DNA of 21,966 nucleotides from Plantago elongata (Eukaryota > Streptophyta > Magnoliopsida > Lamiales > Plantaginaceae), in assembly GCA_036897095.1 (NCBI GenBank), contig JAYMSP010002908.1, forward strand, positions 1 through 21,966, given 5' to 3'. Shown piece by piece: positions 9,601-20,399 of the stretch. The position numbers were made by a program, and so were the translations under genes. Position 1 is the stretch's first letter, and every line of letters begins with the position of its first letter. The notes beneath the pieces were generated by a model. It saw only the letters and a list, made by a program, of their open reading frames with translations. It did not search any database and had not been told where the DNA came from.

Positions 9601-10341
9601 TCCGAGGAGCCTGAATGCCTGATGATTGATTGATGACATTATGGTTCGCGTCGCTCTGATAGCTATATAATGGTGTCTATATTATTAGTTGAATTCAGTA
9701 ATTGAAAGAAACAAACATATATAATTTATAAACTGGAGGAGAATTATAAATAAAAGAAAATTATACTAAGTAGTACTTGTAGTATATACTAGTTAAATTG
9801 ATATATATCTGATGAAATCATGGATGAGACTGACCGACCTGAGCTTGTCAACGTATTGAGAGTGAGTGATAATGATCTTAGATCTGGAAGCATCAAATTG
9901 CTTGAAGATCTCTTTAGCAGTACAGAATGGATTAGCAGCGGTTGTAACAGCACCGATCATGGAGGCGCCGATGAAAGTGAAGACGAATTCTGGGCAGTTC
10001 TGGAGGAGGACCATTACAACATCGTTTGAAGCAATGGACATGAGATTGGAGAGTCCAGAGGCCACCCTGCGTGAAATCAGATGCGTCTCTGCGTATGTGT
10101 ACGACTTGCTACCAGCGATAAGGCACCTTCTGTCTGGGTACTCGGACATATTCTCGAAACAGTAGGTGTGGAGAGGGAGGTGATTTGAAATGGGGATATC
10201 TGGTAACTTTGATTTGAATACATGTTCTTGGTGGTGTTGTTGTACTATTTCTGATTTGGATGGTGCTGGTCTTGTTGTGTCAGCAGATAGAGAAGCTAGC
10301 TGATCAGATGCAGCATTAGTACTATTTTCAACCGACAACAT
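6627..10341 (-). CDS. 4CL: 4-coumarate:CoA ligase, class II (4CL3-like)
   Basis: It activates 4-coumarate and related hydroxycinnamates to CoA thioesters through an acyl-adenylate, at the entry to flavonoids and lignin, in the cytosol. Seven exons join in frame to 571 residues: 10341-9839, 9272-8696, 8094-7896, 7773-7628, 7200-7133, 6973-6871 and 6746-6627. Adenylate-forming motifs are intact: box [12 protein letters not shown] at 218-228, [11 protein letters not shown] at 361-371, box II GEICIRG at 415-421, LHTGDIG and IKFKGFQ in 446-475, and [11 protein letters not shown] with catalytic-type Lys555. The substrate pocket signature HIYSLNS (266-272) and the V-L pair (370-371) are present. The pattern [50 protein letters not shown] recalls Arabidopsis 4CL3 more than 4CL1/2, and the family's class II is tied to flavonoids. 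An N-terminal extension of about 35 residues is Ser/Thr/Gln-rich. Exon 1 uses a GTCGGT donor. Class assignment is from memory, without a tree. Confidence 0.95.
7378..7507 (+). mobile_element. 5'-truncated LINE-like insertion in 4CL intron 4
   Basis: A perfect 12-bp direct repeat, GAAACAATGTAC, lies at 7378-7389 and 7496-7507. Between them are 106 bp ending in eleven As (7485-7495). The body ends with TTTTTATTAATGAAATTT just before the A-tail, a 3' end typical of plant L1-type LINE copies. Target duplication plus poly(A) tail is the hallmark of target-primed reverse transcription. The copy is only a 3' stub with no coding capacity. It is antisense to 4CL and inside its intron, away from both splice sites. 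A SINE or processed transcript is less likely, since no Pol III boxes are seen. Confidence 0.85.
8095..8695 (-). other. 4CL intron 2, low-complexity content
   Basis: This 601-bp intron holds a direct repeat of TCTTAATTTAAAATG (near 8264 and 8294) and a T/C-rich run at 8461-8487. No inserted element with clear ends was found. Confidence 0.4.
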
Positions 10342-10410
10342 TTTACTCTTGTTGCCCGCTTGCTTGCTTGCTGATTCAAGAAACTGGCACCAGATTTCTG
10401 TTATGTTCTA

Positions 10411-10444
10411 TTCTGTTCTGTTCTGTTCTGTTCTGTTCTGTTCT
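10411..10444. repeat. (TTCTG)n microsatellite in the 4CL leader
   Basis: Six perfect TTCTG units plus a partial unit (34 bp) lie 70-103 bp upstream of the 4CL ATG. On the coding strand this is a (CAGAA)n tract, probably in the 5' UTR. Interrupted relatives (TTATGTTCTA) precede it. Such tracts vary in length between individuals. Confidence 0.9.
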
Positions 10445-10526
10445 TTTGAGGGAAGGAGGGAGAAATTAGGTAGAGATCGAAGGTAGGCTAGCACTGCACC
10501 TAGCAATGGGTTGGATTGGGTGTATG

Positions 10527-10853
10527 AATAAATAGAAGTATGTAATTGTAATGTAAGGATTTAAGTTAGTGAATTAAGGGCGACAAGACAAGTACATATA
10601 CGCTAGCACGCTAGCTAGCTCAAGGAATTAATAAGTAAGTTAGGTAGAAAAAGGAAAGAAGGTGATGAAGATGAATTGGATTGAAGACTGACGACCACAA
10701 CAAGCAACAACTTAAACGAAACGAGAATTGCATTGAATTCAATTGTAGTAGACTAGCAGTATTGATTGCATTTGCATTAAACAAAACAAAACAAACAACT
10801 ACTAGTAGCTGGAGGGAGCGCCCAAACCGACCCGGTTATTAACTGCACCTACC
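10527..10853 (-). promoter_or_regulatory. 4CL promoter with AC elements and TATA-like box
   Basis: A TATTTATT word lies on the coding strand at 10534-10527, about 190 bp before the ATG. GTTAGGT at 10639-10645 is the reverse complement of the AC-III element ACCTAAC, and ACCTACC at 10847-10853 matches AC-I exactly. AC elements bind R2R3-MYB regulators of phenylpropanoid genes and recur in 4CL and PAL promoters. The matches are seen; function and the transcription start are inferred. Confidence 0.55.
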
Positions 10854-10859
10854 ATTCTT

Positions 10860-12580
10860 TCTTGCCAGTCAATATCATCATCAACTACTCACACCCTTAC
10901 CCTACTTTAAACTAACAACGCCAACATCACCTAGCTATGTATTACTCCTCCGTCCTCGCATCGTTTCATTTCTTTCCATAAACTCAATTCTTTATTTACT
11001 ATTATTTGATTTCTTTTAATCAAATACGTATTAGAGCTAGTAAGATTAGTGGGGTTTACTTTCCTGTATTTGCTTCGCAATAAGACTCGATTAACATGAC
11101 AATCATAAATGGAATTTGAGACCAGTTTAACGTGACGGGGATGATATTGTAAATTGTATACTATAAAATAAAATAAAAAAAACTTGATGTAAGTTTCGTT
11201 TCAATTCATTGTACTCATTCGATTTTAATATAGTTCATACTTGTTTGATCACTTATAATATCATGTATAATGTCAATTGTTTCATCAAGTATTAAAGCCA
11301 CGAGAAAGCTTATATGCTTACGGGGATAAAATTGGCTCTCTAACCCCTCCCCCCAACGAAGTTTGTTTCCTATTTGTTGACAACGCCGTAAGTTTGATGG
11401 TACAAGAGTGTGCGAGGCCAAGATTGAAGTAGTTAATAGAATTATTTACATAACACTCTATTTAAGATTTACCAAAGTATCTTTTAGTCTCTCAATGAAA
11501 AAGACACTCGCATCACATGCAACCCTTCGTCCATCCAGTTGTTGTTTCCGTATGAACCATTGTGTGTGTTCAGATCAGGTTCCGATTCACCTGCACCTTA
11601 TCGCGACTACAAAACTCTAGGTGTGTATATGACTCGATTAGATTCAAACTCACGACCCCCACTGTAATGAAAATCGTCCACTTTTCAGTTTGTTCAACAT
11701 TTGGTTGGAGCTCATGTTGCCTCAATGCTAGCTCTCAGTATTTTAGAAATCAGTTGCAATAAGGCACAAAGTATTGGATCTATTTCTACATCAAGTATTT
11801 TAAAAGGCATCCCATATGTGCCTTAAACTTTCTCTTCAATCGATAATAATATTCTACGTGCATTGTTTTATTAGAATCATAAATATATTTATATATTTGG
11901 TTTAAATTTACCATGTAAAATTGCCACTTCTCGATTAAATTACAACCGTTCATTGCTAATTTTGTATTCCTTAATGAACTGAATGTTGTCAACATTTTCA
12001 TAATTTTTTTGTTTAATTACATTTGTTAAGCACTAATTTTCAGAGCTCTACACTGAAAAAGTATCAATCTCAAAATATAATATATTAAAAAAATTAATGT
12101 ATAAAATATAGGTATGTCACGTCAAATATGGTTAGACAAGTTGATATAATAATTAAGTTGATTATAAAATTTATTGACACCGCTAGTTAATAAATAAATG
12201 AATAAAAGTTGAGAGAGTCACAAAAAAATTCAACTGCGTAATTAGTAAAAAGCAATAAATAATTTTTACTAACGGACAAAAAGCAACAATTTGCATACAA
12301 ATCCATAGTATAAAATACTGAATGAATCCCACCGAAATTTGAACCAGTTTTGTATGAAAATTACTCCACCAAACAAAAGAAGGAATATAGAGCATATGTG
12401 GAGGCTGGAGTTGCACGTAGTAGCTCAGCTCTGCCTCTAGCACCAAAGAACCCAACTACTACTGCCAGCTTGGCAGCCAAACAATGACCCCTTGGACATT
12501 AAGACCTGTCTGCTAAAATGACTGCTAGTATGATTCATGATGAATATATGCTTAATATTAGCGCAAGTATGGTCTCCTTC
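10860..12580. other. AT-rich intergenic region between 4CL and the sugar transporter
   Basis: No gene is supported. It includes a Stowaway-like word near 10945 with no partner end. A stretch at 11560-11680 contains a tRNA-B-box-like word (GATTCAAACTCACGACC), as seen in decayed plant retroelements. Very AT-rich sequence fills 11780-12360. Confidence 0.5.
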
Positions 12581-12581
12581 C

Positions 12582-12587
12582 TTTATT
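12582..12587 (-). terminator. Candidate poly(A) signal of the sugar transporter
   Basis: TTTATT on plus reads AATAAA on the coding strand, about 170 nt downstream of the stop codon, a usual distance for a plant 3' UTR. Confidence 0.4.
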
Positions 12588-12754
12588 TACAATATTCAAG
12601 AAACGTGTGCTCAAGACCAACGCACACATACCTGACCCATTCACAAGGGCCAGTGTAATTACGTAAATCATCATCACTCCTTAAGAAAAACACAGTATAT
12701 CGTACGAGGTGCAAAAACCACATTCAGGCAACATGGATATAATTTTGCACCAAC

Positions 12755-15700
12755 CTAAACTAATTTTGCCTCAATCTCCTCCAGGGTAAGGCCTTTTGTC
12801 TCTGGTATTACAAAAAAGATGAAAATCAGAGATAACACAGCTATGCCTCCAAATGTGAAGAACAGAATTCCAGCTCCCAGCAACTCCTGCAATAATCAAT
12901 CACAGAACATTTTTATGTTCTTAGTATGCAATCTGACATGATTGATGATCACACATCTTCTCTCCATGTTTACAAATCTATTCTCTCATTATTTAAGGGA
13001 TGCCAATTAAGGAGCTGTACATTCCCACCAGTCATGCTTATTCCAAATCAAAAAATTGATTCTGGAACTGATTTAAATGTAATTGTTGCAACTCGAGAAA
13101 TATCATAAAGACATCCCTGTAAACACCTGTCTCCCCTTGCAAACTTATTGGCAAAACTTGATTGCCCTTTTTAGCACTACAGCATGCTGCAGGCAGACCA
13201 AATTTTACTTCATTTTCTTTTCTACATTCATCCTAAGTTGAAGAGTAATGATAAAACATATTTAGCAGACTCCTTGATCAATGGGTACTTAATAATCAAT
13301 TGAACCTAATATATAATGTGTGTGCACGTACAGATATCCCTACAATGTTGGTGTCAAGGAGTTACATCAATGGTACATCCGGCAAATATATGTACTAGAA
13401 TTTTTATGTTTCTGGTGAGGCAAGAAAAAGCATTGAAAGTAGAACTGCACGTATTTACCTTCAGAGGAGAAAATGCAAATGTCACGACTGCATTGGCCCC
13501 AAAATTGATTAGAACTGCAATGCCCAATCCTCGTCCTCTTAGACGCAAGGGGAAAATCTCCGAAATCATCAACCACCCAATAGGACCAAATGATAGCTGT
13601 AAAGCATCAAACCGCATGAGATGGCACAACAAGTTTGTTCTATAGGAAAAAAACTTAAACATCTAGTTCATAAAACGATCCCAAGCACTAATCCACAATA
13701 CTAAAAGACATTGTTTGTATAGTTTATAGCCTTACACCAACTTAAAACCATGCTCTAGTCTATATGCTGAAGGTGTGGAATAAACGATAACAACATGCTC
13801 TAGGAACATGACTTGGATACATAATCATTATGTGAAGAATACCTGGTAACACCCAACATATGTGAGCAAGGCAACAACTGCAACAGCATGTATCTCACCT
13901 ATGGAGGTGTAATAAAATCCTAGAAGAAACAATGATAATGCCTGCCGTGATGGAATGAATATTAGGTGAGACAGAAAAAGACTTGTGAGATATATATAAT
14001 GTAACTTCTTCTGCAGAAAGCTGACGAAGTTTGAGAGAACTTACAATACCAGATACACCTCCAAGTAACAAAGGTCTTCTACCCAATCTATCAACAACTA
14101 GAACAGCAACACCTGTCATAATCAGCTACATATCCAAACAGATAATAGACAAGTAATCGATGAGAAAGTCCCCAAAAATAAATTCAGCACTGTTTGAATT
14201 AGCAAATCCAGAAACTAACCTTTAACAATCCAAGTAGGATTGAAACTTTGGTTGCATCTGATGCTGCAGAAAACCCTGCACTCTGTGTGATGGTATAGCA
14301 GTTATATGAATGAATTGAAGATTGCTCAGAATAAAACATGATTTACTAGAAACGGCACATGCAGAAAGAGTACCTGAAATATAGTTGCAGCATAGTATAA
14401 CACACTTGGTTGACCTGTTATCTGCCACGAATGGAATGCAAGACATGAAACGCTTATTTTTAATACTTCAAAAATATCTTAACAGTTAAATAGATTACAA
14501 ATTGTTAGCCAAGTAACTTACCTGCTGAAATAAGACTAGCCCTCCTCCAATGATGAGAGCTTTCAAGCATTTTCCCTGGAACATTTCTCCCAGTGTAGCT
14601 TCCTGCTCTTCACGCAGATGTGAAAGCTCAGACAAAATGTCGTCCACTTTCTTAGGAGCAGAAGTAGCAATAACTTGACCTCTCAGACGACACAAGCAAG
14701 TTATGGCCGTCTCTCTCAGACCCTGTTCATCTCCTTTTCCCTGTATGGCACACAGAAGAATCCATCTGGGTGATGGTGGCAACCACCACATTCCGATTCC
14801 CATGATGAGTGCCAGGGGGGAACTAACTCCATACATGTACCGCCAACCAGAAACCGTATTAATCAAAAGGCTGCCAGCTACATAACCCACCTACAGAAGT
14901 ATTGTTGGTGAGTATGGAGTAATATAACACTTAACAGTCTTCTGCACTTGCAGATACCTCAGAAAAAATCAAAAGTCCATAATGACAAAATGGAATATGC
15001 GATTTGTACATTAGAGTATTAGACAGGGCTTTGCTAAAGCAAATATGGATATTTTTCACTTGAAGCAAGAAAGACTTACTAGCATCCCAAGAACTATAAA
15101 GAACTCTTTGAGAGAAATAAGTTGCCCTCGAATTTGGCTTGCAGCTGTTTCAGCAATATACATTGGAGCCGCATGCATTGCCTGCCAAAAAGAAAGGGAA
15201 AAAAAAAGTGAAACAGATGATCAGACACTTTGAAAGCCAGCATATAAACTGTAATCATTCTCACTGGTCAAGGTACAGTTTGGTCCACGACATAATGTAC
15301 AATCCATTTGGCCTTGACCAGCACAAGAGATTTCAATATCAAGAAAGGTTCAGCCTGTTTCCCATGCTATAATTTATGATCCACTTACAAGTAAGCTCGA
15401 CCAGCACATGAGGTCACATATACATACATTTATAGGGATGCCATTAACTGTCACTTGTGATTCCTGTTTAAGCGTGGGAAAGAGAGGAACTTGTGGTGGT
15501 GTTATATAACAAAAATAGCAAGCAAGTTTTCTGAGCCAATGAACCGGAATACGACATTCACAATAAACTATTACATGCTTCCAGCCACAATTGCAACTTC
15601 ATACAAATATCTTACCAATCCAATTCCTGCACCATAAATAAGACGACCAATCACTAGGATCACAAAATTAGGTGCCAAAGCTGTTATCAGTGCTCCAATA

Positions 15701-16826
15701 AGGTACATTGACGATGAAAGAATCAATTCTCTTCTTCTTCCTGCCATGTCCATCAATAACTAAAGGTCAATAATGAGAATTTAATCACCATGAGGTAATA
15801 CAATATCTACCAATGGAAGTTACACTGACCTAACAAGTCAGCAACATTAAAGGCCAAGATTGAGCCTATCAATGCACCATACAATGACCCGCTAGTCTGC
15901 CATATTTCGGAAGCATGGTAAGATGTTAACTTTTCAAGCGTAAGGTGGAAGATAATTTATCAAGAAGAACTGATTGCTTACAACAAGTCCAACTTCCACT
16001 GAAGACAAATTGTACCATGAGATTCCACTTGAAGTGGCTGACTGTAGAAGCAGAGGTATGGTTAAGTTTTATTCATGACAAGCCTTTGAAATAAAATACA
16101 ATTTGTTTTTCATTCTAAAAAATATTAAAATGTGACAGTTACGAGTACATATTCCCATTCCCATAGAGATAAATGGAAAGAAACAGACACAATTCTCACC
16201 ATTCAAATTAATGGGTGCTAATTTACACCAATACAACTAGGGCGGCAAAATGCATTGTACAAAAATTGAAGCTAACAACACAGTCTATTTCAACATAAAG
16301 CACCAAGTATACATCAAATCACCAACATGGAGTTTTGCCAGAACTAAATTCGCAGAAAATTGAAACAATTTATCATGGTCACACTAAGGATGTACAGTAT
16401 TAAACATTAAAAGCGGCAAACAGCTGCACAATTGGGCTGGTTGAATATGGATTAAAGTCGTAGGCAAGGCAATAACTAAAAGTAGATGGAGTGAAAATGA
16501 GAGCTAGGTAGGTAAGTAGTCGTAACTAGGTAGGGTGGCTAACCTGAATGGAAATGGTGGCAGATGAAGTGGCTCCAATATCATAACCATATAGCAATCC
16601 TCCAAGGGCTGGGTAGAAGAAGCTGAAATGATCTCTTCTCAAGTTAGCTAACACTAACAGCAATTAAAATTACTTTATGGAATTGGGCATAAAAGAAAGA
16701 AAGAACAAATTGGGCGGGCGTGACTCACGGGAGAATAGCGGAAAGCACAGAGAAGTCTTCTTCTTCATGTTGGCGAGGAATATTGACAAGAAGAGGTTGT
16801 TGTTCGACATCGGTGATCGTGGTCAT
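12755..16826 (-). CDS. VGT1: Vacuolar-type glucose/monosaccharide H+ symporter (VGT, xylose-symporter-like)
   Basis: It is a 12-helix major facilitator sugar porter expected to move glucose or other monosaccharides across the tonoplast using the proton gradient. Thirteen exons join in frame to 486 residues: 16826-16729, 16622-16544, 16041-15982, 15896-15830, 15740-15616, 15181-15080, 14890-14522, 14421-14374, 14282-14220, 14125-14045, 13941-13843, 13596-13459 and 12886-12755. Family motifs appear in order: PALGGLLYGYDIGA (helix 1), GRRRELI at 102-108, PMYIAETA with IRGQ (149-163), FQQITGQPSVLYYA (298-311), DRLGRRPLLLGG (349-360), GPIGWLMISEIFPLRLRGRG (401-420) and the C-terminal PETKGLTLEEIE (471-482). 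These match Arabidopsis VGT1/VGT2 closely as I recall them. The N-terminus carries EQQPLL (8-13), an acidic dileucine signal of the type that routes proteins to the vacuole membrane. Substrate preference cannot be read from sequence. Paralogue choice (VGT1 or VGT2) rests on the NDUFA12 neighbour. Confidence 0.93.
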
Positions 16827-16925
16827 TGTTACTTTGTTTGGTGGGTATGTGATGAACTGATGACGATGGTGGTTTTCCTATGAACTGAAAAAATTATGGT
16901 ATGGGTATGATTTCATCTAAGGCAA

Positions 16926-16945
16926 GTGTGTGTGTGTGTGTGTGT
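16926..16945. repeat. (GT)10 microsatellite upstream of the sugar transporter
   Basis: Ten perfect GT units lie 100-120 bp upstream of the transporter ATG, in its 5' UTR or core promoter. They read (AC)n on the coding strand. Confidence 0.9.
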
Positions 16946-16949
16946 TTTT

Positions 16950-17590
16950 GTTCTTTGTGAAGAAGAAGGAGAATTTGATCATATCATCATTTTGTTGTTT
17001 CATGGATCGATGGAATGGATATAGTCGGATTTAGACAGACAGACAGGTTAATTTCCAGTCCGCATACTAAGACACTTGACTTTCAGCCTCGCCTCGTGTC
17101 GTGTCCACCAACCAAACCCTCCTTCCATGTGCATATTCGCTCACTCAACACTCATCAAAGCATTTTACTAGTAATACACCAAATAATAATTACTAATAGT
17201 ATATAATTACAAGTAGTATATAATTAGCTGCTTCGCTGCCAGATTTTTTTCATGTTACACCTTCATTAAGGTTAACTCGAACCCCACACTAAAAATGATG
17301 CCTCTTCAATATCTCAAGGGAAAGGAAAACCTTACCCTCCCTCATTCTAATTCACCTTCTCAAGGATCAGATGAAATCAATGTGAAATCCATACAACTCT
17401 CAGACATCAAAATACACAACATAGCTTAAATTCAACATCAACGATAGTAACTAGTCCTGTAAATATGTAGTAATACATTAGAATAGGAAAAGGCATGACA
17501 CAGCAGATATGTCTTAAACCTCTCTGAATCATTAAATAAACTGATCTTGTCGATCTTCAGGTGAACCAATTATATGTTTCAAGTACACCA
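16950..17590. other. Sugar-transporter promoter and spacer to NDUFA12
   Basis: The 833-bp gap between the transporter ATG and the NDUFA12 stop must hold the transporter promoter and the NDUFA12 3' UTR. The word GTATATAATTA is repeated at about 17199 and 17216. It is a possible TATA source but far from the ATG. No gene is seen. Confidence 0.4.
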
Positions 17591-17591
17591 A

Positions 17592-17597
17592 TTTATT
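17592..17597 (-). terminator. Candidate poly(A) signal of NDUFA12
   Basis: TTTATT on plus reads AATAAA on the coding strand, about 65 nt past the NDUFA12 stop. Another TTTATT-like word lies near 17535. Confidence 0.4.
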
Positions 17598-17659
17598 TGG
17601 TAATCAACCCTCCTTCAGCTATATGCTGGGAGATGCTCTTCTTTCACAATTGACTCAAA

Positions 17660-19602
17660 TCAAGTCTTCTTGGGTTGCCATGGCTCATATCTGGTCCAGT
17701 CTCTCTGCCCGGGGTTAAGTGAGTGACCTTTCGAGTGGTAGATGTATTCATCGCCCTCCCCAGAGAAATTCTCTCTGTGTTCAACCCCATATCTCTTTGG
17801 TTTCAACAAGAGAAGCTGCATCAAATGCAAACACAAGTTAGCATCCAAAGCATATACATCAATGTAATTCAGTTTATAGGCACAACAACCTCATCTCCTG
17901 TATGATCAGTTATGTAATGAAGCCAGCCATGCCATTCTGGTGGGACTTGAGAAGCATTGTACCGATCCTTCGAAGCATATTCAACCCACCTATGTCTCCC
18001 TGTGATCAATCATGATAATTTCAAATGTTACACGGTGCTCATGTATGTAATCATGCCTCAGTTAGGTTACGAGCACATTAGGCCCACCCATATCTCTATA
18101 ACAATAAAGCAAAAGATGCACAGTAACAAAATTATTAAATGACTAGTTACGGAAAATTCAAGATGTTATGAATGAGAAGAACAGGATTTCCAGAAGTAAA
18201 AATGCTAAGAAATCCACAAATGCCCCCAGTGATAGCTTCAGCCTAGTCGAGCAGTGGGTACTGAGAAGTAGAACTCACCATACTGAGTGTCTCCAAGTTT
18301 TTCATAGTATTTGTTACCAAATTTGTCAACGCCAACAACCGTTGCCCCTATATTGTGAATCTTTGTCTGCCTGAATGGTATGGAGCAAACAAGATATGAC
18401 GAGCATTACACAACGTTTCAAAGCTTTACTCAAAAAGGATAATGAAGAAGGGTGATAACAGAATCACTGCACAATTTGCTATAATGTAAACTAATCGGAA
18501 CCAAAATCAACAGCTTGCTCTGAATGACTGTGATTATAACATGTGAGGAAAGGTATCATCAAATATCAGCAAACAAAGAAGACACGAAGCATAAACTTGG
18601 AAAAATCATAATTCTGTGATTATTGCTTGTACAATGGAGAGCATTGCAAGACCATGTTTAGAAAAACAAGCTGGTAGGTAGTAAGCTAGCAAGTAGTTGA
18701 TTAGGTAACTAGCAGCAGATAAGCTAGCTCATTAAGGTGCTGAAATTGAGAGCTCATAAGCTAGAGTATTTTATTATGGATCTTGTTCACTTGATTAGTA
18801 GATTTGCAAAATTATCTAGTTGATATGCCAGTTTGTATGATAATTGCTGCAGTTTGTGGATTTGCAATGCATAGTATCCCAAGTAAGACAGCCCAGTATT
18901 AATAACCACTGGTGTCTCATAGATATGCTTCACACAAACATTACTGGAGGTAGCAGCAAGGAGATACCAGATAAAAGTAACAGCTTGAAGAGGAGTAATC
19001 AATAGCCTCCGCCATCAATGTTCTAGGATAGAAACTTAGAGCATTCCAAGATTAAAAAACCTAGCATAGTGTATTTAAAGTCATGGTTGTATAAAAGCCT
19101 AAGAAGCACCCCTACGAATACAGAATGTAAATAGGCGTAAAATCCAAATAGTGAAAATAGGATACGTGAATTGATGAGAAAAGTGAATTGTTGAAATGTG
19201 CTTACATGAGATTACCGTCCAGAAGTGCATTCCTGCAGGGGAAGTGGAATACAGTTAAGATAACAGATCGAAAAAAAAAGAGGGAAATCAATGAATTAAG
19301 CAAAAAGGCATTTAGGAACCCTAGGCTAGGCTAGCAGCAATCAAATCGAATCAATACAAACAGACATCGGAGAGAAGTAATAGTTGAATCATCAACCAAG
19401 TACGAAATACAAACGCCTAAATTACATATATTTAGCAACAGGTAGATAGAATTATAAAGGGAGAGAGTAGTGAATGAAAGAGAAGAGGTAGGAATAGAAT
19501 TGCAACTGACAGATATCCTTGGTCACGAAGCTCGCGAAAGAATCCGATAAAGCCTCTCTCCTTGATGGATTTCATCGCGCTTCTCACAACCGCCGATGCC
19601 AT
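17660..19602 (-). CDS. NDUFA12: NADH dehydrogenase (complex I) subunit NDUFA12 / B17.2
   Basis: It is an accessory subunit of mitochondrial complex I, on the matrix side near the junction of the peripheral and membrane arms, and is needed for assembly or stability but not itself catalytic. Five exons join in frame to 158 residues: 19602-19511, 19232-19206, 18370-18279, 17999-17890 and 17815-17660. This is one residue from the Arabidopsis length as I recall it. Conserved blocks are [19 protein letters not shown] (13-31), [11 protein letters not shown] (53-63), [17 protein letters not shown] (72-88), [19 protein letters not shown] (89-107) and [18 protein letters not shown] (141-158). There is no long presequence, as usual for this family. 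The first ATG after an in-frame leader starts [16 protein letters not shown]. Exon 2 is a 27-nt microexon. The intron 4 donor GTTGTT is weak. Copies of its promoter and exon 1 lie upstream. Confidence 0.95.
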
Positions 19603-20310
19603 TTCTCCAACGAAACAGCCAACCCACACGATGTATCTCCCTGTATTTGCTTTCGGGGAATCCCTTTTCGGGATTGTTAATCAGAACCGTTTTTTTTTAC
19701 TAAATCTCAGCACACATTTTTAGATATTGCAAAAGTCCAAACAAATTATATGAATAAAAGTTATCAAATTATAATATCTTCAAAAATATGTGACCGTACA
19801 TACACTACAATACCATAACGTAATAAAAGTCAATATTATAAAATCGATAGTCATACTTTACAAATAATGATAAATTTAAAATCTTTATATTATTATAATT
19901 CATATTCGTAGTTGTTAATATTTATTTAATTGTTTCTATTACTTCTCTCCTTGATGAATTTCATCGCGTTTCTCACTACCGCCGATGCCATTTCTCTAAC
20001 GAAGAAACCAACCCACACAATGTATCTCCCTGTATTTGCTTTCGGGGAATCCCTTTTTGGGATTGTTAAAATCAAAATCGTTTTTACTAAACGCATGACA
20101 CATTTTTATATATTACAAAAGGCCCAACAAATTATATAAATATAAAACTTATCAAATTATCACATCTTCTAAAATATATGACCGTATATACACTACGATA
20201 CCATAACGTAACATAGTCATACTTTACAAATAATGATAAATTTGAGATCTTTATATTATTATAATTCATATTCATAGTCGTTAATATTTATTTAATTGTT
20301 TAATAATCAA
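19555..20310. repeat. 389-bp tandem duplication of NDUFA12 exon 1 and promoter
   Basis: The unit starting in exon 1 at 19555 (TCTCTCC, plus strand) recurs at 19944, an offset of 389 bp. Both run through the start codon, leader, promoter and a shared AT-rich upstream tract containing ATACCATAACGTAA, TCATACTTTACAAATAATGA and TTATATTATTATAATTCATA. They end at AATTGTTT near 19936 and 20305. The first unit has about 24 bp extra near 19826-19850. Differences are mostly substitutions, so the duplication is not very recent. Confidence 0.88.
19944..20110 (-). pseudogene. Truncated NDUFA12 promoter/exon 1 copy (copy B)
   Basis: Its start codon at 19991-19989 is intact and the leader is conserved. The frame reads MASAVVRNAMKFIKER and then leaves homology, ending at a stop after 21 codons. 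Changes relative to the gene are S8N and S12F. The homology break lies inside the exon, so no splice donor is retained. It lies directly upstream of the real gene in the same direction. It could act as an extra promoter or be inert. No full NDUFA12 product is possible from it. Confidence 0.8.
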
Positions 20311-20363
20311 ATTGACTAACTTTAAACAAATAATTTTTAAAAAATATAAAATTTAACTCCGAT

Positions 20364-20390
20364 CTGACTAGGACAGTCTTGGTCAGGACA
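20364..20390. repeat. Left palindromic block flanking copy C
   Basis: CTGACTAGGA and TCTTGGTCAG form imperfect arms (8 of 10 pairs) around a 3-bp centre at 20364-20386. CTCCGATC precedes them and GGACACG follows. The same words recur on the right of copy C. Confidence 0.7.
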
Positions 20391-20399
20391 CGAACGATC

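Noticed and set aside
9820..10165. Plus-strand open frames opposite 4CL exon 1
   Set aside because: They are shadows of the 4CL coding strand, whose frame carries the conserved ligase sequence.
10943..10955. Stowaway MITE end (TA + CTCCTCCGTCC)
   Set aside because: No inverted partner within several hundred bases and no second TA duplication; a similar lone word near 9341 in 4CL intron 1 also lacks a partner.
11560..11680. SINE or tRNA gene suggested by a B-box-like word
   Set aside because: No A box at the right distance, no cloverleaf pairing, no poly(A) end or target duplication could be found.
15267..15321. GGTCAAGG / CCTTGACC inverted words in a transporter intron
   Set aside because: Arms of eight bases with a roughly 40-bp loop and no further pairing; expected by chance over this length.
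18660..18780. AGCTAGC-rich stretch in NDUFA12 intron 3 as a MITE
   Set aside because: Many short AGCT words but no ordered terminal inverted repeat or target duplication.
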